From NCBI GenBank assembly GCA_003243425.1, contig QFQP01000027.1, positions 39,520-103,519 of the forward strand: a stretch of 64,000 nt of DNA, given 5' to 3'. A program made the translations under genes and the position numbers. Numbering within the stretch: the stretch's first letter is position 1; every line of letters begins with the position of its first letter. This document shows, piece after piece, positions 35,071-43,833 of the stretch. A model generated the notes under the pieces. The model was not told the DNA's origin. It worked only from the letters and a program-made list of their open reading frames with translations, and did not search any database. The stretch comes from Archangium gephyra. Its GTDB lineage: Bacteria; Myxococcota; Myxococcia; Myxococcales; Myxococcaceae.

Positions 35071-36441
35071 TCAAAGGCCGCAGCCACGAGGTCGAGCGCA
35101 GCGCGCGCTGACCGTCACCAGGACACCGGGCGGCACCGGGACACCGTCGATGGCGTGCTTCACGTCGTGCTCGCTCGCGCCCACGTCGAACTCGATGACG
35201 CGTCTGCCGTCGACGTGCACCACCAGCTCGGGTCCGAGTGTCTCGGTGACGGTCATGCGCTGCGCCTCGTCGAGCTCGTCTTCGACCTTCACCAGCGTCC
35301 CCTGTCCTCCCCGCGCGCCGATGAGCTGGAACCGCATGGTCTGCGCCGCGGCGGGCCTGCGGTCCGCGGTCTTCACCGTCCGCAGGGTCACGTCTTCGCC
35401 GGGCGTCACCGCGCCGAGCCACCGCGCGTCCTTGATTGACGCCCGGAGTGCGCTGGCGTGAGCGCGAAGTGCCGCGAGGTCTTCTCCGAACACGCGCACC
35501 ACCACGCCACCTGGTTTCCGAAGCACTTCGAGGCCCGGCTGCGGCGTGAAGCTGATCAACCCGTGCGGCCGCTTCAGCACCAACCCGGTCTCTGGCGGTT
35601 GCTCGCGCGAACGGTAGAGACCTTCGACCGCGCCTTCGACGCGCTTCATCGACACGGTCTCAGGCGTCGCCGGCAAGGGCGTCTCGCCTTCGACGACGCG
35701 CGTGACCGTCACCACGATGACGGGTGCACCGTCGAGCCACGCGCGGCAGTCGTCTGGAATTCCGGTGCGCTCGATGCGCGCCACGTCACGAAGCGACACG
35801 ACGCCGAGGCTCACGTCTTCGTCGTCACCGGCCAGCTCGATCGCGTGCAGCGCGTCACTCAGGGCGATGCCGTACGCCGCCAGCTTCCGTGGGTCGAGGG
35901 TCACCACGCGTGTTGGCTCGACGCCGCCGCACACGTCGACCTGGCGAACGCCGGCTTGAACTTCGATGGCGCGCACGAACTCGGTCTTCACCCACTGTGA
36001 CAAAGACAGCGCGTCGAGCGTGTCGGAGCGAAGGAGGTACCGCGCTTCGATGGGCTCGGCCGCGCTCACGCGCACCTCCGTCACCACGTCGTGGGGCAGT
36101 TGCGCCTGCAACTTCGTGAGTGCGTCTGTGGCTGCGTGGCCGAAGGCAAAGTCGTCACCTTCGAACGCGACCAGCACGCGTGACTCACCGTCGCGGCTCT
36201 CGCTGCGCACCGAGGTGACGCCGCGCAGGCTCGACATCGCTCGCTCGATGGGCGTGCTCACGTCACGCTCGACCTCGAGCGGCGCGCGACCCGGCGACGG
36301 CGTCAGCACCGTCAGCACCTGCCGCGGCTCGTAGTGTCCCTGCACGCTCGAGCGCATGAAACAGCCGACGGCCAGCGCCACCACCGCGCTCGCGAACACC
36401 ACCGCGACGATGCTGGCGCGCTTTGTAAATGCGGTTGTCAT
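35071..36441 (-). CDS. RND-like porter protein lacking the transmembrane bundles
   Basis: A 456-residue protein against about 1040 in AcrB-type RND transporters. The first transmembrane helix is there (RASIVAVVFASAVVALAVG), then a periplasmic porter region: VLTPSPGRAPLEVERDVSTPIERAMSSLRGV is a clear match to the start of the RND family, and VTLDPRKLAAYGIALSDAL resembles the DN region. The next part (VVVRVFGEDLAALRAHASAL) recalls the C-terminal porter half. The segments that should carry TM2-6 and TM7-12 are missing, yet the frame is open and codon use is normal. Either a decayed and fused remnant or a functional soluble derivative. Confidence 0.65.
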   Translation of the reverse strand: MTTAFTKRASIVAVVFASAVVALAVGCFMRSSVQGHYEPRQVLTVLTPSPGRAPLEVERDVSTPIERAMSSLRGVTSVRSESRDGESRVLVAFEGDDFAFGHAATDALTKLQAQLPHDVVTEVRVSAAEPIEARYLLRSDTLDALSLSQWVKTEFVRAIEVQAGVRQVDVCGGVEPTRVVTLDPRKLAAYGIALSDALHAIELAGDDEDVSLGVVSLRDVARIERTGIPDDCRAWLDGAPVIVVTVTRVVEGETPLPATPETVSMKRVEGAVEGLYRSREQPPETGLVLKRPHGLISFTPQPGLEVLRKPGGVVVRVFGEDLAALRAHASALRASIKDARWLGAVTPGEDVTLRTVKTADRRPAAAQTMRFQLIGARGGQGTLVKVEDELDEAQRMTVTETLGPELVVHVDGRRVIEFDVGASEHDVKHAIDGVPVPPGVLVTVSARCARPRGCGL

Positions 36442-36513
36442 GTACGCGGTCGTGAGTGGAGCGCGCTCACTCCGAGAACTCCAGTAACCAAACGCTGTCC
36501 CGGAGAACGCACC

Positions 36514-37365
36514 ATGACCCGTATCGCTCAGCCGTCTCCCAGGCTCACCCTCGTGAAGCCCTCGACGTCACCTGTGAAGTCGGCGGCGGTCATCGACGTG
36601 GCCGGTGTCGCGCGCAAGCTCTTCAACAGAGACGAGCTGGCGAAGGCCGCGCAGAAGCACGTTCGCCCGCCGGTGGTGCCCATCAACCCGGCGCCGCTGT
36701 TCGCGAAGCACAACCAGCGCGTCGCGCTGCACCTGCGGGACACGGTGACCAGGCTGCAGTCGCAGGCGGCGAAGCTCGAGCCGATGGCGGGCCTGAACGC
36801 CGCGCTCAACGCGCCTCGCAAGGGTGAAGACGGCCGGTGGACGGCTCCGAACGGCGACCCGTTGATCCGCGTGCCGATGAGCCAGACCACGTTGAACCGC
36901 AGCGTGGAGCGCAACGAGTTCGCGCTGGTGAACCCGAAGACCAACGAGGTCTTCTACGTGCAGGAAGACACGCACTTCATGCATGGCACGTCGACGGCGA
37001 TTCGTGGGCCGGTGGACCTGCCGAAGAACCAGCGCTTCATCGGTGGCGAGTTCAGCGCCGCGCAGGTTCGCAGCTTCGAGCGCACCGCGTTGCTGGGTGC
37101 GGCGCTCGATTCGTTCAAGAAGAAGCCGCTGTCGGAGCGCGTGACGCAGCTGCTCGCCAAGGGTCAACTGCACTTCGATCAACCCGCGCCGAGCCCGGAA
37201 AACGTGGTGTCCGAGAAGCTGATCAAGTCGGAGCACCCGTTCAGCTACTACGCGGTCGTGCTGAAGGATCAGCCGGGCAAGGTGGTCATCAAGCAGGTGC
37301 TGACCGGCGGGTTCGTGCCGGCCCAGCCGGGTGACGGTTCGTACTCGCAGGCGATCCCGGCCTGA
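36514..37365 (+). CDS. Hypothetical protein
   Basis: A 283-residue soluble protein; ATG at 36514 follows CGGAGAACG. It is basic at the N-terminus (SPRLTLVKPSTSPVKSAAVID), then mixed. RFIGGEFSAAQVRSFERTALLGAALDSF and HPFSYYAVVLKDQPGKVVIKQVLTGGFV are the most structured parts, the latter beta-rich. No signal peptide or family recognised. It is divergent from the RND-like gene. The 224-bp gap after it, convergent with tyrS, holds a small CGGTT-TTGG-AACCG hairpin (37424-37437) and GC-rich stems but no clear terminator. Confidence 0.65.
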   Translation: MTRIAQPSPRLTLVKPSTSPVKSAAVIDVAGVARKLFNRDELAKAAQKHVRPPVVPINPAPLFAKHNQRVALHLRDTVTRLQSQAAKLEPMAGLNAALNAPRKGEDGRWTAPNGDPLIRVPMSQTTLNRSVERNEFALVNPKTNEVFYVQEDTHFMHGTSTAIRGPVDLPKNQRFIGGEFSAAQVRSFERTALLGAALDSFKKKPLSERVTQLLAKGQLHFDQPAPSPENVVSEKLIKSEHPFSYYAVVLKDQPGKVVIKQVLTGGFVPAQPGDGSYSQAIPA

Positions 37366-37589
37366 GTGGCGTCACAGTCATCGAGCCTGTAGCATATTAC
37401 CGTCTCGACGACAGTACGGCACTCGGTTTTGGAACCGGCCGGGCCCCGGGGAGGCCAGTCACGAAGCGCTCACCTTGACGACCTTCGCCGCGAAGTGAGG
37501 GGCCTGCCCGAGACGTGCTGAGCCGGAACCCTCGTCGCGCCTCGCCTTCCAGGCAGCCGTTTCTTCTGGGGCCAGCGCCCTGCGCAGCG

Positions 37590-38885
37590 TCACACCGCGC
37601 GAATGAGGCAGTAGTCCTTCTTGCCCTTCTGCAGCAGCACGTAGCGCTCGTTGATCAGCGACTCGGTGCCGATGTTCTGCTTCGGGTCGCTCACCTTCGC
37701 CTTGTTCACCGACAGCGCGTTGGCGGTCATCAGCTTGCGTGCTTCACCCTTCGAAGCCACGAGCTGCGACTTCTCGGTGAACAGGTCGATGACGTTCACA
37801 CCGGCGCTCAATTGATCACGCGGAACATCGGCCACCGGAACACCAGCACCCACGAACACGCGCTCGAACACCTCGGCCGACAGCGACTTGAGCTGCTCGA
37901 CCGTGCCCTTGCCGAACAACAGCTCCGTCGCCGCCAGCGCCGCGTCGACCTCGTCCTTCCCATGCACGCGCGTGGTGATGTCCTTCGCGAGCGTCTTCTG
38001 CAGCAGCCGGTTCTGCGGCGCCGCGTCGTGCTCGGTCTCGAGCCCTTCGATGGTCGCGCGGTCGAGCAGCGTGAACACGCGAATGTAGTTCTTCACGTCT
38101 TCGTCACTCGCGTTGAGCCAGAACTGGAAGAACTCGTACGGCGACGTGCGCTTCGCATCGAGCCACACGTTGCCCTTCTCGGTCTTGCCGAACTTCACGC
38201 CGTCGGCCTTCTTGATCAGCGGCGTGGTCAGCGCGTACGCCTCGCCCTGCGCCTTGCGGCGGATGAGCTCGGTGCCGGTGGTGATGTTGCCCCACTGATC
38301 AGACCCGCCCATCTGCAGCTTCACGCCGCGATGCTTGTAGAGCCAGTAGAAGTCCCAGCCCTGAATCAGCTGGTACGTGAACTCGGTGAAGCTCATGCCG
38401 TCGCGGTTCTCACCGGTCAGCCGGTTCTTCACCGAGTCCTTCGCCATCATGTAGTTGACGGTCAGGTGCTTGCCGGCGTCGCGGATGAAGTCGAGGAAGC
38501 CGATGTCCTTGAACCAGTCGTAGTTGTTCACCAGCTCCGCGCCGTCACCCGAAAAGTCGAGGAAGCGCTCGAGCTGCTTCTTCTGCCCCGCGAGGTTGGC
38601 CTGCAGCGTGTCGGTCGACAGCAGCGAGCGCTCTTCGGACTTGAGCGACGGGTCGCCGATCATGCCGGTGGCGCCGCCCATCAACGCGAACGGCTTGTGA
38701 CCGGCCTGCTGAAAGTGCAGCAGCGTCATCACCTGCACCAGGTTGCCGACGCCCAGTGAATCGGCCGTGGGGTCGAAGCCGATGTAGCCACTGACGCGCT
38801 CGGAGTTGAGCAGCTTGTCGGTGCCGGGCATCGAATCGTGGAGCATGCGGCGCCACGTGAGTTCCTGAATGAAATCTGTCTTCAC
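37590..38885 (-). CDS. tyrS: Tyrosyl-tRNA synthetase
   Basis: A 431-residue class Ic synthetase of the type found in Bacteroidetes: ELTWRRMLHDSMPGTD, GFDPTADSL, GGATGMIGDPS, VNYMMAKDSV, QMGGSDQWGN and the KFGKTEKGNVWLD loop (KMSKS equivalent) are all present, with a C-terminal S4-like RNA-binding domain. Odd point: the HIGH motif reads GVGN (after ADSL), so both histidines are replaced; the first one normally stabilises the transition state of tyrosine activation. The rest of the active site (YDW, QGWDF, GGSDQ) looks normal. Single gene, start ATG at 38885. Confidence 0.9.
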   Translation of the reverse strand: MKTDFIQELTWRRMLHDSMPGTDKLLNSERVSGYIGFDPTADSLGVGNLVQVMTLLHFQQAGHKPFALMGGATGMIGDPSLKSEERSLLSTDTLQANLAGQKKQLERFLDFSGDGAELVNNYDWFKDIGFLDFIRDAGKHLTVNYMMAKDSVKNRLTGENRDGMSFTEFTYQLIQGWDFYWLYKHRGVKLQMGGSDQWGNITTGTELIRRKAQGEAYALTTPLIKKADGVKFGKTEKGNVWLDAKRTSPYEFFQFWLNASDEDVKNYIRVFTLLDRATIEGLETEHDAAPQNRLLQKTLAKDITTRVHGKDEVDAALAATELLFGKGTVEQLKSLSAEVFERVFVGAGVPVADVPRDQLSAGVNVIDLFTEKSQLVASKGEARKLMTANALSVNKAKVSDPKQNIGTESLINERYVLLQKGKKDYCLIRAV

Positions 38886-38956
38886 GATGGTCCTTCGCTA
38901 CGGCGCGGCGCGCGCGTTTGCAACGCAAGACGCGCCGCCAGCGTGGCGACTGACCT

Positions 38957-41206
38957 TCACGAAATCGGCAGCGTGACGAAGAACGTGCTGCCTTCACCGG
39001 GCGTCGACTCGAGCTCGATGTGCCCACCGTGCCGGGCCACCAGGTTCTGCACGATGGACAGGCCCACGCCCGAGCCGCCCTGGTACGCGTCGGCCGGGTG
39101 CAGGCGCCGGAAGATCTGAAACACCTCCGACTGGCGCTCGAACGGAATGCCGATGCCATCGTCCTTCACGAAGATCTGCACCGTGCCGGGCTGCGCGCCC
39201 TCGCGACTGCCCACCTGAATGCGCGGCGCCTTCTGGTCGGTGTACTTGAGCCCGTTGGCGATGAGGTTCGCGAACACCTCGCGCAGCATCGTGGGGTCGC
39301 CCTTCAGCGACGGGAGATTCGGCTCGACCTCGACGCTCGCGTTGGCGCTCCGAATCGCAGCGCCCTGCTCGACGAGCACGTCGGCGAACAGCTGGTCCAG
39401 CGACACCAGCTCCATGTTCATTTCGCGGCGGCCCGAGCGCGAGAAGCGCATGAGCGATTCGACCAGCTGGTACATGCGGTCGGTGATGCCGATGACCTGA
39501 TCGACGTGCGCCCGCGCAGTCGCCGGCAGCTGCTCGCCCGCGTCGTCGATGATCCACGTCGCGAGATTGCGAATCGAACGAATCGGCGACTTCAGGTCGT
39601 GCGACGCCACGTGCGCGAACGCGTCGAGCTCCTCGTTCAACTGACGCAGGCGCGAGTTCATGCGCTCCATGCGCTCCGAGTGCTGGTACACCAGCTCGGC
39701 GAGCGTCACGCGCACGCGGCGCGCGGTCTGCAGCTCGGCCGCTTCCCAGGGCCTGGAGTGGAAACGCACGCTCTCGGTCCACGCCTCGAACGACTTGCGC
39801 GGTGACAGCCGCCCACTGCCGGCCTCCTGCACCACCGCCTTTTCAGGACGACCGGCCCACGTCACGGTGGTCGCTTCTTCGCCGCGCAACCACAGCAGCC
39901 ACTCACCGCCGGTGCGCGTCAGCGGCAGCGCCACCACACCCGCGGCGTCGGCGCCGATGTCGGCCGCGCCGGGGTACTTCGAGTCCTTCAGGGAATCGGT
40001 GGCCCAGACGTCGAGCACGCCCTGCTCCGCGAGCCACCCGGTCAACGCGCGCAATTGTGATTCCGAAGGAACCCGGCCGCTGGTGAGCACCTTGTTCTTC
40101 GTCAGCACCACGAAGCCCGTGGAGTCGAGCGCCGACTCGAGCAACGAGGCCTGGTTCAGCAACACCGTCGCGGGCTCTTGATCATTCTGCGGTGGCAGCG
40201 CCGAGATGAACGCTTCACGCGCCGCCTGCCCACGGTCGCGCAGCCGCGCCGCGTGACGTTCGAGCTGCCGGCCCACGTGCAGCGACACCGCGCGCGAGAG
40301 GTGCTCACAGGACAGCCGCGCGTCGTACGAGAGCAACCGCGGGCCCGAGTAATGGTGACACGCGATGAGACCCCAGAGCTGGCCTTCGACCACCACCGAA
40401 ATGGTGAGCGACGCGGTCACGCCCATGTTCGCCAGGTACTCGAGGTGAATCGGCGACGACGAGCGCAGCTCGGCGTGCACCATGTTGAGCGGCTCGTTGG
40501 TGCGCGGGTTGTTCACCGGCACCAGCGCCGACGCCACGGCCTTCGCGTCGATGATGCTGCGCGCGCGCTTCTGCACCATCGCCGCGCGCGCCTGACGCGG
40601 AATGTCCGTCGCCGGGTAGCGCAGCCCCAGGAAGGGCTCGAGCTTCTGACCCGGCGCGATGGTCTCGGCGAAGACCTCACCGCTGGCGTCACGCGCGAAG
40701 CGGTAGAACATCACGCGGTCGTAGCCCGAGAGCTTCTGCACGTCGTTGCACACCACGCGCGCCAGCTCTTCGAGAGAACCTGCGCGCTCCGCGCGATCGA
40801 GGCTCTCGCGCAGCAGCTCGGTGCGCTCCAGCGACAGCCCCTGCTCCGAGAGCTCCTGCTCGGCCTCGAGGATGAGCACGTCTTCGAACTGGTGCAGCAG
40901 CACGTCGAAGGGGCCGCTGGTGCCCAGCGTGTCGGTGCCGAGGTGACGCGCCGACGACGAGACGCCTTCCAACACCCGGCGCTGCACGCGCTCCATGGTG
41001 GTGGGCGAGACGAGCGCCGACAGCGGTTGACCGAGCAGCGAATCGACCTTCTTGCCTGCCAGCGTTTCGACCGTCTTCGAGATCTGCTCGATGCGCAGCG
41101 TCGTCGGGTCGAGCGCCACCAACACGCCGTGCGGCTGCACGGTGCCGGGAATGTGAATGGGTTCACGGTCGCAGTTGGAGAGATCGACTTCGAGCGTGGT
41201 GGTCAT
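38957..41206 (-). CDS. bphP: Bacteriophytochrome histidine kinase
   Basis: A 749-residue red/far-red photoreceptor kinase. PAS domain with the biliverdin-binding Cys12 in SNCDREPIHIPG, GAF domain with YPATDIPRQAR (DIP at 201-203) and chromophore-pocket H254, PHY domain with the tongue motif PRKSFEAW, then HisKA with H536 in VASHDLKSP, and a HATPase_c domain (FANLIANGLKYTD, KDDGIGIPF, GSGVGLSIV). All key residues for a functional light-regulated kinase are present; no fused receiver domain and no response-regulator gene next to it. Start overlaps the bphO stop by 4 nt (ATGA), so chromophore synthesis and apoprotein are made together. Confidence 0.93.
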   Translation of the reverse strand: MTTTLEVDLSNCDREPIHIPGTVQPHGVLVALDPTTLRIEQISKTVETLAGKKVDSLLGQPLSALVSPTTMERVQRRVLEGVSSSARHLGTDTLGTSGPFDVLLHQFEDVLILEAEQELSEQGLSLERTELLRESLDRAERAGSLEELARVVCNDVQKLSGYDRVMFYRFARDASGEVFAETIAPGQKLEPFLGLRYPATDIPRQARAAMVQKRARSIIDAKAVASALVPVNNPRTNEPLNMVHAELRSSSPIHLEYLANMGVTASLTISVVVEGQLWGLIACHHYSGPRLLSYDARLSCEHLSRAVSLHVGRQLERHAARLRDRGQAAREAFISALPPQNDQEPATVLLNQASLLESALDSTGFVVLTKNKVLTSGRVPSESQLRALTGWLAEQGVLDVWATDSLKDSKYPGAADIGADAAGVVALPLTRTGGEWLLWLRGEEATTVTWAGRPEKAVVQEAGSGRLSPRKSFEAWTESVRFHSRPWEAAELQTARRVRVTLAELVYQHSERMERMNSRLRQLNEELDAFAHVASHDLKSPIRSIRNLATWIIDDAGEQLPATARAHVDQVIGITDRMYQLVESLMRFSRSGRREMNMELVSLDQLFADVLVEQGAAIRSANASVEVEPNLPSLKGDPTMLREVFANLIANGLKYTDQKAPRIQVGSREGAQPGTVQIFVKDDGIGIPFERQSEVFQIFRRLHPADAYQGGSGVGLSIVQNLVARHGGHIELESTPGEGSTFFVTLPIS

Positions 41207-41793
41207 GCTGTACGTACCTCGTGCGCTTCGAAAAACGCCTGCAGTGCTTCGAACGTGGCCTGAGCGGCCGACACGGCCTGCCGCCGGGCCTCGTCGGTCG
41301 TGACGCCACGTTCCAGCGCCTCGAGAAAATGCTTCCACTTCGGGCCCGTGAGCTCGCCGTAGCCGCTCACGTAGCGCAGCGATTCATCGTGAATGCCGAG
41401 CGCCGACTTGAGCTCGCGCCGCAACACCTGGCCGCCCAGCGTCGAACCTTCGAGCACGTAGAGCACGCCGAGCTTCTCGGCGACCGTGTTCATGGGGAGC
41501 TGCGCGGTGAAGCGGCGGCGATGCTGCGCTTCGCCCAGGCTGGCGAGGTCGTGCCTGCCCGCGTCGGCGCGCGCGCGCGTGGGTAGGTCGTCGATCAACG
41601 CGCGCAGCTCGGGGTCAGCCAGGAGCGAGGGCTCGAGCGCTTCGTGAACGCTGGTGAGCGCCATCAGGTACTGCACGTACCGCGCGCGGGTGGCGTTCGC
41701 GCCAGTGAGGTTCATCGCCGTTTCGAGCGAGCGATGCGCGTCGGCCGTGCCGGTCTTCAGTGCCTCCCGAACGGTGGAGTGCGCCGCGGTCAT
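41203..41793 (-). CDS. bphO: Heme oxygenase (BphO type)
   Basis: A 196-residue helical heme oxygenase that opens heme to biliverdin, the chromophore of the downstream phytochrome. The N-terminal TADAHRSLE segment supplies the proximal histidine (about H20), and LGVLYVLEGSTLGGQVLRREL is the family core around the distal helix. ATG at 41793 starts the standard N-terminus; the longer open frame upstream is not coding. Coupled to bphP by a 4-nt overlap. Confidence 0.9.
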   Translation of the reverse strand: MTAAHSTVREALKTGTADAHRSLETAMNLTGANATRARYVQYLMALTSVHEALEPSLLADPELRALIDDLPTRARADAGRHDLASLGEAQHRRRFTAQLPMNTVAEKLGVLYVLEGSTLGGQVLRRELKSALGIHDESLRYVSGYGELTGPKWKHFLEALERGVTTDEARRQAVSAAQATFEALQAFFEAHEVRTA

Positions 41794-41879
41794 AAGAAGC
41801 ACGGAGTACCCCACATCGGACCGTTGAGCACTCTTCCGTACGCGCGGGTGGTTACCGCCCGGTGCCAGCCAACGGGCCG

Positions 41880-42659
41880 TCACACCCAGCGCTGCTGGCC
41901 CCGCAAGTCGAGGCTCAAGCGGCCGGTGCGCATGGCGATGAGCTCGCCCACGAACAGCACCGCGAGCGCGCCGCACGCGAGCCCCGCGGCGATGACGAGC
42001 GACTGCGGTTGCACGTACGTCGCGATGCCCAGCAGCGCCCACGACATCACCGCCACGAACGAGAGGTTGCGGCGCACCAGGCCCATCACCATACCCAGCG
42101 CCAGCGCGACGGCCACGAGCAGCAGCGACCAGCTCAACGGCGTCAGCGGCGCGCCGTTCCACCGCACCACGGTGTGCAGCCACTGCGCCGTGTTGAGAAT
42201 CACCGCCGCGCTGACCCAGCCCAGCATCACGCCGAACGGTACGCGCACCAGCCACAGCGCCTTGCCGCTGCGGGCCGCGTCACCGAGCAACACCTCGATG
42301 GCGATGAGCGAGCCGAGCAACACGAGAATGGTCAGCCACGCAGCGGTGAAGTGCAGGTTGGTGAAGAGCAACACCCACACACCGGTGCACGCACTGGCGA
42401 TGGCGGTGAACGGGCCGATGCGACGCAGCGCCGGGTTGGTGCGTTGCGAGGGCAGCGCCTGGAAGACCGCGTAGCCGATGAGCCCCAGGAAGATGAGGTT
42501 CCACACCATGAACGTCCACCCCGAGGCGGCCAGCAGCGGCTCGGTCTGCCGCGCGACTTCACCGTTCTTCGGGCCGTTGAAGGCGTTGATGATGATGGCG
42601 GTGGGAATGATCAGCAGGTTGGCGAGCTGACGAACGCGGTCTTTGACGAGGGTGCTCAT
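41880..42659 (-). CDS. TspO/MBR-like multi-spanning membrane protein
   Basis: A 259-residue protein with about seven hydrophobic helices. GWTFMVWNLIFLGLIGYAVFQALPSQRTNP and the Trp-rich character resemble distant TspO/MBR (tryptophan-rich sensory protein) relatives, which bind tetrapyrroles, but it is longer than the canonical 160-residue five-helix TspO and the match is by eye. It lies 86 bp upstream of bphO on the same strand, and TspO proteins are linked to heme, porphyrin and pigment control elsewhere, so a tetrapyrrole-related role is an attractive guess. Confidence 0.6.
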   Translation of the reverse strand: MSTLVKDRVRQLANLLIIPTAIIINAFNGPKNGEVARQTEPLLAASGWTFMVWNLIFLGLIGYAVFQALPSQRTNPALRRIGPFTAIASACTGVWVLLFTNLHFTAAWLTILVLLGSLIAIEVLLGDAARSGKALWLVRVPFGVMLGWVSAAVILNTAQWLHTVVRWNGAPLTPLSWSLLLVAVALALGMVMGLVRRNLSFVAVMSWALLGIATYVQPQSLVIAAGLACGALAVLFVGELIAMRTGRLSLDLRGQQRWV

Positions 42660-42754
42660 GGCCCACCGCCAGAAGCATCAGCGATGCCGTGGTGTGGTTT
42701 CGGCAACTTGCAGTGCCGCCACACGCAAGAACGCCACAGTCGGTGGCGTCGACG

Positions 42755-43285
42755 TCACGCGTGCGCGCGGCGCAGGGCCACGGCGCGCAGCAGCGTGAAG
42801 ACCGAGAGCGCCATCAGCCCCGCCAGCGCGTTGAAGCCCACGTCACGCAGGTCGTAGTAGCGGTTGGGCAGCAGCGCCTGAATGCCCTCGTCGAGCCAGC
42901 CGGCAGCGACGGTGAAGAGCGCCGCGACGCTGAAGCGTCTGGGCGTCGACCACGCCTCCGGCGTCGAGAGGAACGCCAGCACGCCGACGGCGCCGTACTC
43001 GAGGAAGTGGAGCTTCTCTTCGGGGCTCGACAGCGGCCAGATGACGGCCGCGTAGAGCGCAGCAGCGATGAGCACCATCAGCACCACGCGCGGCCTGCGG
43101 AGCCCGGGGTGCTTGAGGATCAACGTCACCACCGCGACCGCGGCGAGCACGAAGGCGCCGGCCACCATCATTCGCAGCAGGCCTGCGCCGCGAATGAACT
43201 CGGTGATGCGGCGGGCGACAGAGAGCGTCGAATAGATGCCCAACAGCAACAACGTCAGCGCGATGCGCGCGGTCTTCTGAGTCAC
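42755..43285 (-). CDS. VanZ-like membrane protein
   Basis: A 176-residue protein with four or more membrane helices. EKLHFLEYGAVGVLAFLS and DEGIQALLPNRYYDLRDVGFNALAGLMAL are the conserved blocks of the VanZ-like family, whose role is unclear. The chosen start is GTG at 43285, giving a short basic N-terminus before the first helix; a TTG eight codons upstream (43309) is possible. Function unknown. Confidence 0.75.
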   Translation of the reverse strand: MTQKTARIALTLLLLGIYSTLSVARRITEFIRGAGLLRMMVAGAFVLAAVAVVTLILKHPGLRRPRVVLMVLIAAALYAAVIWPLSSPEEKLHFLEYGAVGVLAFLSTPEAWSTPRRFSVAALFTVAAGWLDEGIQALLPNRYYDLRDVGFNALAGLMALSVFTLLRAVALRRAHA

Positions 43286-43342
43286 CGCTCGGTCAAACCA
43301 GACAAACAACGAGCGAGGAATGTGGTCAGACAGCCACGGCTC

Positions 43343-43762
43343 TCATGCATTTCCCATGGCCTGCAGCGAGACCTCTTCGAAATCGAGCTCCTGCTCCACG
43401 CGCTGAAAGGCTGCATCACCAATCGTGCCGTCGGCGCGCAGCGCGAGCAGCTTCTGCCGTTCAGCCGACGTGGCGACGGCGATGACCGTCGCGTCTGCCT
43501 CGGTCTGCTGCTGCCGAACTTCCCCGGCGAGGTCTGCCGATTGGGTCTCGGCGCGGGCCAGCAAGACGGAGTAGCGCCGCTGCATGACGTCGTTCATGTC
43601 GCCGCGCGGGTCGAGCGACAGGCTCGGCGTGCCCGGCATCAACGCCAGCGCCGCACCGGCCAGCGCCACCACCGCCGGGTACGGAGCACCGATGCGCCGC
43701 GACACCATCGACAGCAGCGCACCACCGAGCAGCAACGCGATGACGATTTCGAACACCAGCAT
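43343..43762 (-). pseudogene. Remnant of a CPA1 Na+/H+ antiporter (core deleted)
   Basis: A 139-residue open frame joining two distant parts of one family. The first 52 residues (FEIVIALLLGGALL ... LARR-type loop SRRIGAPYPAVVALAGAALALMPG ... LSLDP) match the N-terminus of NhaP/YjcE-type antiporters. The last 80 residues (LLARAETQSADL ... LLALRADGTIGDAAFQRVEQELDFEE) match their cytoplasmic C-terminus. About 380 residues of transport domain between them are missing, the junction lying near SLDP-RGDM. The deletion kept the frame, so a small protein may still be made, but transport is impossible. Confidence 0.7.
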
Positions 43763-43833
43763 GCGGCGAAGAGATACGCCGACCCGACCGTCAAGCAAAT
43801 CGACACGCGGCGCATGCCACGTTCAGGAAATCT

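Noticed and set aside
37366..37589. tRNA or small structured RNA between the hypothetical gene and tyrS
   Set aside because: The GC-rich stems do not build a cloverleaf on either strand, and no T-loop or anticodon arm could be matched.
41794..42255. N-terminal extension of heme oxygenase
   Set aside because: The extension is Arg/Ala/Val-rich antisense-type sequence across the TspO-like gene; BphO family length fits the ATG at 41793.
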